A DNA stretch of 13,100 nucleotides, taken from positions 1 to 13,100 of the forward strand of contig JAAYGO010000036.1 in NCBI GenBank assembly GCA_012727685.1. The letters are read 5' to 3'. The first letter of the stretch is position 1. Every line of letters starts with the position of its first letter. Positions 1 through 6,346 of the stretch are shown here, one piece after another. The notes beneath the pieces were generated by a model, which saw only the letters and a program-made list of their open reading frames with translations, made no database searches and had not been told where the DNA came from. The DNA comes from Bacillota bacterium (GTDB lineage Bacteria > Bacillota > Dethiobacteria > DTU022). The position numbers were made by a program, and so were the translations under genes.

Positions 1-235
1 ACAAAGGTAAAGGATTTCCCTTTATTTTACTCTATTGTTGTTATATTACAAATCGATCGCTTAGATCCAATCTAGTCAATTGTCTGATAATAGTGGGGTC
101 ATTTTCTCGATTATCTTACCGCACACCTTGCCAAAATCCCTATTTTTAAACCTCTTCCTGGGGTAAAATGTTTTTTCCCACTAATTAAAAACCTTATATA
201 TCAGGCGTTGTTAAAGAACGCAAATGGCTCATTTA
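1..235. other. AT-rich window edge without a clear gene
   Basis: No convincing gene is visible here. On the minus strand, positions 180 to 76 stay open for 34 codons between a TAG and a TGA. The reading ends in IIEKMTPLLSDN and is basic and aromatic in its first half (WEKTFYPRKRF). It has no ATG near its beginning and no ribosome binding site. It could be the decayed tail of a gene or mobile element, but no family is recognisable and chance is a fair explanation. Confidence 0.2.
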
Positions 236-278
236 AAAAGGCAAGCGGGGAATCATCACTGTTCCCCGCTTGCCTTTT
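236..278 (-). terminator. Strong intrinsic terminator of the LPXTG gene
   Basis: A perfect 17-bp inverted repeat (236-252 pairs with 262-278; core GGCAAGCGGGGAA / TTCCCCGCTTGCC) encloses a 9-nt loop. Read on the minus strand it lies about 20 nt after the stop codon of the surface protein gene and ends in TTTTTAAA, a classical Rho-independent terminator. The plus-strand side also carries T-rich sequence (CCTTTTCCTTTT), so it may work in both directions. Confidence 0.9.
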
Positions 279-298
279 CCTTTTGATAACGCTCTCGC

Positions 299-1174
299 TC
301 ACCGGTTCGAAGGGGCTGTTCTTTGGATTACGGCGCGCACGGCAATACCGGCCACCAGTATTCCGCACAGTAGCGGCCAAATCCACGACAAGCTTCTGCT
401 TCCGGTCTTGGGGAGGATGTCATTAGAACCATCATCTTTAGAAGCATCATCTTTGTGAGGTTGCGTGTCCGATGAACTCTGCGTATCCTCTTCAAACAGT
501 GCCGTGATGGTATGATCGGATGAAATAATGTTGGTGAATGTATAGGTGCTTACGGCGCCTACGCTTATACCGTCAGCCACTACATCCGCAATACGGTAAC
601 CCGAATCCGGACTGATCGTAAAAGTAAAATCAGAACCGTGCGGAATATTGTCCGCAACGGCTGGAGTGATCGTGCCGTTAGCACTTTGCGTGACGGCAAT
701 CGTGTAAGTTGTCGTATTTAGGACTCCGGCAGCAGTGATTCGTATATGATAAGGAGATTGGTCGTAAACAATTTCGTTTAATGTTTCAATCGGAATGACG
801 ATTTCCCCGGTGGATTGATCATAAGTATAATCCGACCCTGCAGTATAAGTTTTCTCTACGACTACCGGAACAATCGGCTCATCATTCTCGCTATCATAAT
901 ATTTTACTTTTTGGACTGTGATGGATGGCGGAAGCGTATACCCGGTCTCGGGCGACAGGGTCGCTGTATAATCGGATGGTGCATACCCCCAGGCGTACGC
1001 CTTTTCAAGTTTTGTTGAATCTAAGTTCGTGAGCTCACTATACACTAGTGCTGCTGACGTGCCATAGCCTCCCCCGGGGTCTCCGATTACACCTGCCATA
1101 GCTGTACCGGGGAAAATAATTGTAAACATTACTGCCAATAAAATAAAAATGCAAATCTTTTCGAGCCGCTTCAT
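299..1174 (-). CDS. LPXTG cell-wall-anchored surface protein with a beta-repeat domain
   Basis: A 291-residue secreted protein expected to be exported by Sec and covalently attached to peptidoglycan by a class A-type sortase. The N-terminus is a signal peptide (basic MKRLEK, hydrophobic core, likely cleavage after AMA at residue 27). The middle is beta-rich. Residues about 157-227 have the pattern YTIAVTQSANGTITP...GSDFTFTISPDSGYRI...YTFTNI..DHTI.ALFEE, typical of the 'bacterial repeat'/InlB-B-like domains of Gram-positive surface proteins. A Ser/Asp-rich linker follows, then LPKTG at residues 254-258, a hydrophobic segment and a basic tail (RAVIQRTAPSNR). The start is well set: AAGGAG lies 9 nt before the ATG. 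No sortase gene is in the window. The gene is divergent from a membrane LuxR-type regulator, which may control it (inference). Its ligand or role is unknown. Confidence 0.85.
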   Translation of the reverse strand: MKRLEKICIFILLAVMFTIIFPGTAMAGVIGDPGGGYGTSAALVYSELTNLDSTKLEKAYAWGYAPSDYTATLSPETGYTLPPSITVQKVKYYDSENDEPIVPVVVEKTYTAGSDYTYDQSTGEIVIPIETLNEIVYDQSPYHIRITAAGVLNTTTYTIAVTQSANGTITPAVADNIPHGSDFTFTISPDSGYRIADVVADGISVGAVSTYTFTNIISSDHTITALFEEDTQSSSDTQPHKDDASKDDGSNDILPKTGSRSLSWIWPLLCGILVAGIAVRAVIQRTAPSNR

Positions 1175-1484
1175 ACTTTAAGTCTCCTTCCTTAATATTT
1201 TACAAAACCCAACATCTCAATGGCATCGCAAAATACATTGATTACGGGGTTTTACTCATAAGTAAAGCACCGGCTCCATGTTGGTCTACTCCTTTCTAAT
1301 ATAAGCGGCAAGGTCTATTATGGACAGGCCAGAAAAGGTACAGGTTCAAAATAACAGGGTATAGTTTTAGTCCAGGTGCTTTTATTCTTTATTTAATCTG
1401 GGAATGGTCTATAAGTGCCTTTGTATGGTATAAATAACAAAGATACACTTCCCGAAAGGATGCAAAATATGGCCGGAATTAGTT
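1175..1484. other. Divergent intergenic spacer with leader-like ORFs and repeats
   Basis: This 310-base spacer must contain the 5' regions of both the surface protein (minus) and the LuxR-type gene (plus). I see no promoter good enough to call, although TATAAA at 1429-1434 is a possible plus-strand -10 without a matching -35. Minus strand: GAAAGGAG (1296-1289) is followed after 9 nt by an ATG for a 7-residue ORF (1279-1256), overlapped ATGA-style by a 5-residue ORF (1259-1242). Plus strand: AAAGGA precedes an ATG at 1469 for a 10-residue ORF ending at 1501, overlapping the LuxR start. AAAGCACC (1264-1271) is inverted at 1375-1382, and GGTCTA occurs at 1283, 1312 and 1406. Confidence 0.4.
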
Positions 1485-2830
1485 ATGCGCAAAAAATATA
1501 AATATCTCTATTTCGCTGCGCTGATCGGTATCGGTTTCTTTTGGACCGGCACAGCTTATCTTGTCCAGGCGTACCGTTTGTTTCAGATCTTGGATGGGAG
1601 GACGGTAAATCTGCTGTTTTGTGGAGTATACTATGTCTGTCAGGCTGCCGGCATCGGCGCTGTCGGCTTTCTTTTCGCCAGGCGCCCCCTGATCGCCGGC
1701 GGGCGAGCACTTCCCCTCTGGGCTACCATGAACACGGTTCTATGGGCAGCGGCAGCCGTTTTTTCATCCTCTGTGCCGGTTATAATCGCGAGCGGCGCAT
1801 TGATGAACTTAACGATCGGGGTGCTATCCGGCTGCTATCTGACGCGGCTGGCAACCGACGTTCCACAGCAGCGACGCGGGCTTGTTTTTGGCGCTGCCTA
1901 TGCTTTTGGCAGCGTCTCTACATGGCTTTTGTCTTTTCCCATGGGCGGAAAATTTTTATGGAGCAGCGACAGTTTTTTTGCCGTGCTTATACTCGCCGCC
2001 CTATCGCTGACTCTGCTGTGGCCTCTTTCATTACCGCCTCAACAGGAACGGGGCGCCGGGCAACTGAGCCCAGGACTCAGCAACAGGGTCATTTGGCTGG
2101 CTGCGGCAGTGCTTTTTCTGCTATCGCTGGAGCATATGCTTGGGTTCTCTTTCCCCCTCAAGAGCGCTCCCGGGAGCGTATATATAGAATTCACACGGGC
2201 GTTTTATGCAATCGGCCTGATTATCGCAGGTCTGATCAGTGATAAAAACCGCCTGTGGGGCGCAGTATGCTGTTTGGCGGCATTGGCCTGTCTCTTTGCA
2301 GCTCTGGCACTCGAAAACAGCGCTGTTGGAGAAACCGCAGTGTGGATGGCTGCCTATCTGTTTTTAGGTTTTATGTCGGTATACCGCATTCTGTTGTTTT
2401 CCGATCTGGCGGCAAAGAGCGGACTGCCCGGGCTTGCAGTAGCCGGGCTGTCGGGCGTCTTGGAGAAGCAGCAGGCAGCCTTGCCGCGGGTTGGCTTACG
2501 GGGGTGCCGCTCATTGTGGTTTCTGGCGTAGTTTTCGCTCTTGCAATCGCTTTATTCTTTTCTCTCTACCAAAAGATTTATACCCTGAATTCAGAAGAAA
2601 TAGAAAAACGCCGCTTGGCTGAGTATGCAAGTCACTTTGGTTTTTCTGCCCGAGAGCAAGATATTTTTAATCTCATCGTCCAGGGTTGCCCCAATGCTGA
2701 AATAGCCAGAAAATTATACATCACAGAGAGCACGGTTAAATTTCATGTGGGAAATATCCTTAAAAAGGCTGGCCTCGACAGCCGTCTAAAGCTCATTGCT
2801 GATTATAAGCTTTATAATAATAAAATCTGA
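1485..2830 (+). pseudogene. Membrane-bound LuxR-family regulator (MFS-like N-terminus), frameshifted
   Basis: Read across one frameshift this encodes about 449 residues: an N-terminal bundle of some 10-12 hydrophobic helices resembling a major-facilitator-type membrane domain, then a C-terminal LuxR/GerE helix-turn-helix. The HTH is clear (LSAREQ-like FSAREQDIFNLIVQG, then AEIARKLYITESTVKFHVGN and a final ILKKAGLDSR). The first frame runs from 1485 and stops at 2531; the second frame becomes sensible from about 2453 (GRLGEAAGS...) to 2830. Adding one G to the GGG at 2453-2455 restores a continuous LSGRLGEAAGSLAAGWLTG segment, so a single-base loss is the simplest cause. It may be a real pseudogene or a homopolymer sequencing error. 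The ATG at 1485 has only a weak GGA seven bases upstream. Membrane-LuxR proteins of this layout sense unknown signals; the divergent LPXTG gene is a plausible target. Confidence 0.75.
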
Positions 2831-2884
2831 TCACAAGTATTTCATTTATCAATAGAAGGTAGAAGTAACCAGCGTTTTCAAGTA

Positions 2885-3943
2885 TCAGAACAGGCGCCGC
2901 AGCAAATGCAGGGCCATAATCCGGATCATGATTGCCACCGGAAGGGCGAGGATCAGCCCGGCCAGGCCGTATAACTTTCCGCCGATGAGAAGGACCAGGA
3001 TGATCAGCAGCGGGTGCAGCTTAACGCTTCGTCCAATCACAAACGGGGTAATCAGGTAAGATTCCACCTGCTGCACGGCGAAGAGTAGAATGACCACTTC
3101 CAGGGCCTTTAAGGGGCTGTCAAGCAGGGCTACCAGGACTGCGGGCACAGCGCCGATGATGGGCCCGATATAGGGAATGAGGTTGGTAATCACCACGATG
3201 ATGGCCAGAAACAGCGAAAACTTCAGCCCTATCAGCAGAAAACCGAAATAGGAGAGCACACCCACCGCTACGCTCACCAGCAGCGTTCCCCGGACGAGAG
3301 CGCCCAGGGCTTCGTCGATGGCGGCTGCCAGGTCAATGATCTCCTTTCGATAGCGGCGCGGGAACAGGGCACAGGCAACATCTTTTAAGTGGGCTTCATC
3401 CCTTAAAAAATAATAGGTAAGAACGGGTACAAGCAAAAAGAGCAGGACACGGCCAAACAGGTCGATTAAGAAGTTGTAGGCATGCTCAAGCTGGGCAGTC
3501 AACGTTTCAACCAGGCCCTGGATATTGTTGTCGATCACCTCCCGCACATTGGGCGGCAGGTTAAAGCGGCGGTAATCATCCTGCAGGTGATGGATAAATT
3601 TCTGAATTCCCGCGGCGTATTCCGGCAGCCGCTCGGCCAGCTCCTGGATATCACCCAGCAGGTGCGGGATCACCCGGACACAGATGACAAAGACGAGGAT
3701 GGCGAAGAGCAGGTAGATTACGGCAATTCCAAGGGGCCGGGAGATGCCGCGCCGCTCCATGAAGCGGATGGCCGGGGCGAGGATGTAGGCGAGAATCAAG
3801 GCCGCCAGAAAAGGGGTCAGCACCATGAACAGGGATTCGCGCACCCTGATGATCCAGAGCAGCAGCAATAAAGCCAGCACCCCGGCGGCGATCAGGGTTG
3901 CCTTTCGCTCCCACGGGCTCATCCGGGAATATTTGCCTGGCAC
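2885..3943 (-). CDS. AI-2E family (UPF0118) transporter-like membrane protein
   Basis: A 352-residue polytopic membrane protein of the PF01594 family, of normal length. The pattern is typical: two N-terminal helices (residues about 15-55), a third near 72-95, a long amphipathic soluble segment (about 95-155), then several C-terminal helices. These include the family-typical stretches LTYYFLRD, ITNLIPYIGPIIGAVPA and QQVESYLITPFVIG...LHPLLII. Members have been linked to autoinducer-2 export, Na+/H+ exchange or general efflux; the substrate here cannot be read from sequence. The start is GTG with GGGGTGA about 10 nt upstream; an in-frame ATG seven codons later is the alternative. It lies downstream of mnmA and the zinc-ribbon gene on the same strand but is separated from them by 307 bases of repeats, so it probably has its own promoter. 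It converges with the LuxR-type gene, with 54 bases between and no obvious terminator. Confidence 0.9.
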   Translation of the reverse strand: MPGKYSRMSPWERKATLIAAGVLALLLLLWIIRVRESLFMVLTPFLAALILAYILAPAIRFMERRGISRPLGIAVIYLLFAILVFVICVRVIPHLLGDIQELAERLPEYAAGIQKFIHHLQDDYRRFNLPPNVREVIDNNIQGLVETLTAQLEHAYNFLIDLFGRVLLFLLVPVLTYYFLRDEAHLKDVACALFPRRYRKEIIDLAAAIDEALGALVRGTLLVSVAVGVLSYFGFLLIGLKFSLFLAIIVVITNLIPYIGPIIGAVPAVLVALLDSPLKALEVVILLFAVQQVESYLITPFVIGRSVKLHPLLIILVLLIGGKLYGLAGLILALPVAIMIRIMALHLLRRLF

Positions 3944-4041
3944 GGTTTTTCTTCACCCCGGTTTTTTTAATTGGAGCCATTCTCATATATATTCTGGAGT
4001 TGGAGGCGATAATATAACCGGGGGCTGCCTCGGGCACCTGT

Positions 4042-4078
4042 CAGCCCGGTTTGAAGATCCTTCGCTGCACTCAGGATG
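4042..4078. repeat. 37-bp direct repeat, copy 1
   Basis: This segment (CAGCCCGGTTTGAAGATCCT, continuing to CAGGATG) matches 5843-5879 at 32 of 37 positions in the same orientation, by my hand alignment. The two copies flank the zinc-ribbon gene and mnmA. The core CCTTCGCTTCGCTCAGGATGA is a type of intergenic repeat seen in many bacterial genomes. Confidence 0.7.
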
Positions 4079-4173
4079 CATCTAGGTGATACCTGGCGGT
4101 TGCCCATGTGGAGGTCTCCTGCTTTATTGAAGCGAGATCCCTTTCCTGTCATTCTGAGCGAAGCAAAGAATCT
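4055..4173. repeat. Inverted-repeat element (MITE/REP-like)
   Basis: The arm at 4055-4078 (AGATCCTTCGCTGCACTCAG...) is matched in reverse complement by 4150-4173 (arm as written: CATTCTGAGCGAAGCAAAGA...), 19 of 24 positions by eye, enclosing about 70 bases with no gene. The arrangement suggests a small non-autonomous element or a pair of REP-like sequences between the zinc-ribbon gene and the AI-2E-family gene. The rest of this 307-base spacer (3944-4250) holds no other feature I can support. Confidence 0.6.
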
Positions 4174-4250
4174 TTTTTTATACCTCCTGAAGCAAGGTCC
4201 GAGGGATTGCGGCGGCAGCGTGGCCTGGAGTGTTTGCCGGAAGCGAGAAA

Positions 4251-4421
4251 CTAAAGTTCGGGCTTCAGCATGACCGGGATCAAAGAGCCGTCCTCTTCCA
4301 CGTAATACATGCGATCCTGTTGTTTATCGCTTGTCTTGAATTCCATCAGGCACTGCCAGCAGTAGTACTGGTTGGTGCCCACTTTTCCCGTATCAATGGT
4401 TCCGCACAACGGGCAGTGCAT
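4251..4421 (-). CDS. Small zinc-ribbon protein
   Basis: A 56-residue ORF beginning MHCPLCG, with CPLC at residues 3-6 and CWQC at residues 21-24: two CxxC knuckles spaced as in a rubredoxin-like zinc ribbon. The C-terminal half (residues 35-56) is a short extension ending SLIPVMLKPEL with no further motif. Zinc binding is inferred from the four cysteines; the partner and function are unknown. The ATG at 4421 has GAGGA 12 nt upstream; a TTG two codons earlier (4427) lies 6 nt from the same GAGGA and may be the true start. It follows mnmA by 131 bases on the same strand, so co-transcription is possible, and its codon use is coherent throughout. The protein is short enough that automatic annotation may skip it. 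Confidence 0.75.
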   Translation of the reverse strand: MHCPLCGTIDTGKVGTNQYYCWQCLMEFKTSDKQQDRMYYVEEDGSLIPVMLKPEL

Positions 4422-4552
4422 GATCAAACCACATCCTCAATCCTAAAATATTTCTAGATATTCTGTCCGAATTGTAAGAATTAATGCGGGGTATAAGCTT
4501 TACTGATGGAAATGCTTGGGGGAAAAGGCCATGCTCCCTGCCGGAAAGGGAC

Positions 4553-5656
4553 TTAAAGTGTTGCTTTGATCGTTCCGCCCCCGAGCACGAGATCATCCTG
4601 GTAGAATACGGCGGCCTGGCCCGGGGTTACCGCCGCCTGGGGCTGATCAAAGATCACCCGGACCTCTCTATCGCCGGTGGAGGGATGCAGCGTGGCAGGA
4701 ACCGCAGGGGCCCGGTAGCGAATTTTTACGGTAATCCGGTGCTCCCGATCCAGCTTCGGGAAAGCGATCAGATTGACCCCTTCCACCACGGCGCCCTGCC
4801 GCAGCAGGGTCTCTTTTTCTCCAACCACCAGGGTATTATCCCGGGTCCGGATTTCGACGACGTAAAGGGGCTTCGGCGCCGCCAGGCCCAGCCCCCGCCT
4901 CTGCCCGATCGTATAATAGGGAAGGCCCCGGTGCCTGCCCAATACTTTGCCTGCGGTGCTGACTATTGGCCCCGGAGCGGCGGTGACGCCGGAGCGGTGC
5001 AGGAAAGCCCGGTAATCGTTGTCCGGAATAAAACAAATCTCCTGGCTTTCCGGCTTGGCCGCCACGGGCAGGTGGAGGGCGGCGGCTTTCCGGCGCACCT
5101 CTTCCTTGGTCAGTTCTCCCAGCGGAAAAAGGCAGCGGCTGAGCTGCTCCTGCGTCAGCCGGTAAAGCATGTATGACTGGTCTTTTTTGGCATCCAGGCC
5201 TTTCCGGAGCAGGTAGCGGCCGCTCACCGGGTCGTAGGCCACGCGCGCATAGTGACCGGTCGCCAGATGTGATGCGCCCAGCGCCAGCGCCCGCTCCAGC
5301 AAGGCGGAGAACTTGATGCGGCTGTTGCAGACCACGCACGGGTTGGGGGTCCGCCCGGAGCGGTATTCCCGGATAAAATCGGCGACGACCCCCTCCTGAA
5401 ACTGCTCCTGCAGATCGATGAGCTGATGTTCAATGCCCAGGGCAGCGGCTACGCGCCGGGCATCCCGGGCCGCCTCCCCGGCGCGGCGGCTGCACTCAGC
5501 CCCGGCCGCCCCTGCCGGTTCCGCAGCCCAGAGCTGCATGGTGACGCCGATCACTTCATAGCCCGCTTCCAGCAGCAGCGCCGCCGTCACGGAACTGTCC
5601 ACCCCGCCGCTTATGGCTACCGCCACCCGGCCCTTGGCCTGCATGCGCTCTTTCAC
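4553..5656 (-). CDS. mnmA: tRNA-specific 2-thiouridylase MnmA
   Basis: Cytoplasmic enzyme that adenylates and thiolates U34 of tRNAs for Lys, Glu and Gln (s2U34), receiving sulfur from a cysteine desulfurase relay. With the GTG start the protein has 367 residues, normal for the family. The PP-loop SGGVDSS is at residues 16-22, the catalytic cysteine is Cys107 in GRTPNPCVVCN, and the second catalytic cysteine is Cys208 in KPESQEICFIP. DAKKDQSYMLYRL and GQRRGLGL are also family-typical, and the C-terminal beta-barrel ends GGGTIKATL. Start choice: GTG at 5656 has a perfect GGAGG 8 nt upstream (5665-5669); an ATG at 5644 is possible, while an upstream extension to 5713 has no support. The cysteine desulfurase gene that often precedes mnmA in Clostridia is not present; the upstream 690 bases contain only repeats. 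Confidence 0.97.
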   Translation of the reverse strand: MKERMQAKGRVAVAISGGVDSSVTAALLLEAGYEVIGVTMQLWAAEPAGAAGAECSRRAGEAARDARRVAAALGIEHQLIDLQEQFQEGVVADFIREYRSGRTPNPCVVCNSRIKFSALLERALALGASHLATGHYARVAYDPVSGRYLLRKGLDAKKDQSYMLYRLTQEQLSRCLFPLGELTKEEVRRKAAALHLPVAAKPESQEICFIPDNDYRAFLHRSGVTAAPGPIVSTAGKVLGRHRGLPYYTIGQRRGLGLAAPKPLYVVEIRTRDNTLVVGEKETLLRQGAVVEGVNLIAFPKLDREHRITVKIRYRAPAVPATLHPSTGDREVRVIFDQPQAAVTPGQAAVFYQDDLVLGGGTIKATL

Positions 5657-5808
5657 CTCTCTGACCTCCGAATTCCGACATCTATACGCGATAAACGTCC
5701 TTGCCCCCACCAAACGGGAGTGCCATTAGATGGAGGAAAATGTCACGGTCACGAATCTAGGCTTTCTCATAAGTGCAGCCCCTTGATGTTATCCTAAGTT
5801 TCTTGTTG

Positions 5809-5880
5809 TCATCCTTAGGGTGAAGCCTGAAGGAGCTGGCAGCAGTCCGGTTTAGAGATCCTTCGCTTCGCTCAGGATGA
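5809..5880. repeat. Hairpin repeat element containing the 37-bp direct repeat, copy 2
   Basis: The left arm TCATCCTTAGGGTGAAGCCT (from 5809) is an imperfect inverted match to the right arm ending in CCTTCGCTTCGCTCAGGATG (5860-5879), so the 72-base unit can fold into a hairpin. Positions 5843-5879 are the second copy of the direct repeat at 4042-4078. This is an intergenic repeat family of unknown function. Confidence 0.6.
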
Positions 5881-5962
5881 TATACGCGAGGGGTGAATCT
5901 CCACCCCAGCTACATCCATGCCCAATTTGCAATCTTTAATCTAACTAAATCACTTTTAGAAC

Positions 5963-6010
5963 AGCCCCTTAGGGAAAAGGGGGCTGATAATACGGCTACA
6001 GCATTATCAG
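5963..6010. repeat. Two adjacent palindromes
   Basis: AGCCCCTT (5963-5970) can pair with AAGGGGGCT (5977-5985, one bulge). Immediately after it, CTGATAAT (5984-5991) pairs perfectly with ATTATCAG (6003-6010) across an 11-nt loop. The two stems share two bases (5984-5985) and could be alternative folds. Neither is followed by a T-run, so I do not call a terminator. Confidence 0.5.
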
Positions 6011-6174
6011 GGTAGACGGCCATGAAACCGGTGGGTTCACCATCAAATGACTGAAAAAGGCACTGAGCTATTTTCAGAGTAGACCTCCATGCCGCCAGGC
6101 GGGGCGCCAGCAGGTAATGAAAATACCTTGCCCCTTGTCACTCTGAGAGATAGAGCGAAGTTCCCACTCATAAT

Positions 6175-6214
6175 CCCCTCTCCCCCCTCTGGGGGGAGGG
6201 GCAGGGTGAGGGGG
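6175..6214. repeat. GC-rich palindrome
   Basis: The runs CTCCCCCC (6180-6187) and GGGGGGAG (6191-6198) form a stem of about 11 bp with a 3-nt TCT loop, followed by GGGGCAGGGTGAGGGGGC. This 'CCCCTCACCCTGCCCC' type of sequence occurs as a dispersed repeat in many bacterial genomes; no function is evident. Confidence 0.55.
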
Positions 6215-6250
6215 CTAAATCTTTCTACCATCTTCAGGGTAGCCTTGGAA

Positions 6251-6339
6251 AACCGTCCCCGTGACAAGGTTGTCAGCAGAACCGTCCCTCGGCAACGTCC
6301 TTTAACAAAGTTGTCAGCAGAACAGTCTCCGTGACAACA
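6251..6339. repeat. Short tandem array of GTTGTCAGCAGAAC-type repeats
   Basis: CAAGGTTGTCAGCAGAACCG (from 6265) is repeated as CAAAGTTGTCAGCAGAACAG (from 6306), 41 bp apart, and AACCGTCCCCGTGACAA (6251) returns as AACAGTCTCCGTGACAA (6321), 70 bp apart. Together they give about three decayed units. On the other strand the unit contains GGGACGGTTCTGCTGACAA, a repeat type I associate with Clostridia intergenic DNA. It ends just downstream of the yigZ stop codon. Confidence 0.6.
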
Positions 6340-6346
6340 CTTCCGG

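Larger units (their letters stand above)
5657..6346. other. 690-base gene-free stretch rich in short repeats
   Basis: No coding sequence with a credible start, ribosome binding site or recognisable protein is visible on either strand. The stretch contains a hairpin element (5809-5880), two adjacent palindromes (5963-6010), a GC-rich palindrome (6175-6214) and an array of GTTGTCAGCAGAAC repeats (6251-6339), listed separately. The motif CAGRGTAGAC recurs at about 6009-6018 and 6076-6085. It should also contain the mnmA promoter, but I cannot point to a convincing -35/-10 pair. Confidence 0.6.

Noticed and set aside
1175..1484. c-di-GMP or other riboswitch before the surface-protein gene
   Set aside because: I looked for the conserved riboswitch core motifs and did not find them on either strand.
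4055..4173. Insertion sequence
   Set aside because: There are inverted ends but no transposase reading frame between them, so only a MITE/REP-like repeat is called.
4484..5176. Plus-strand open frame of 230 codons opposite mnmA
   Set aside because: It is antisense to the unmistakable MnmA coding sequence and has no recognisable domain.
5657..5713. N-terminal extension of mnmA to 5713
   Set aside because: The extension is not family-like, and the GTG at 5656 has a perfectly placed GGAGG.
6251..6339. CRISPR array
   Set aside because: Units are too few, differ in length and sequence, and have no regular spacers; no cas genes are nearby.
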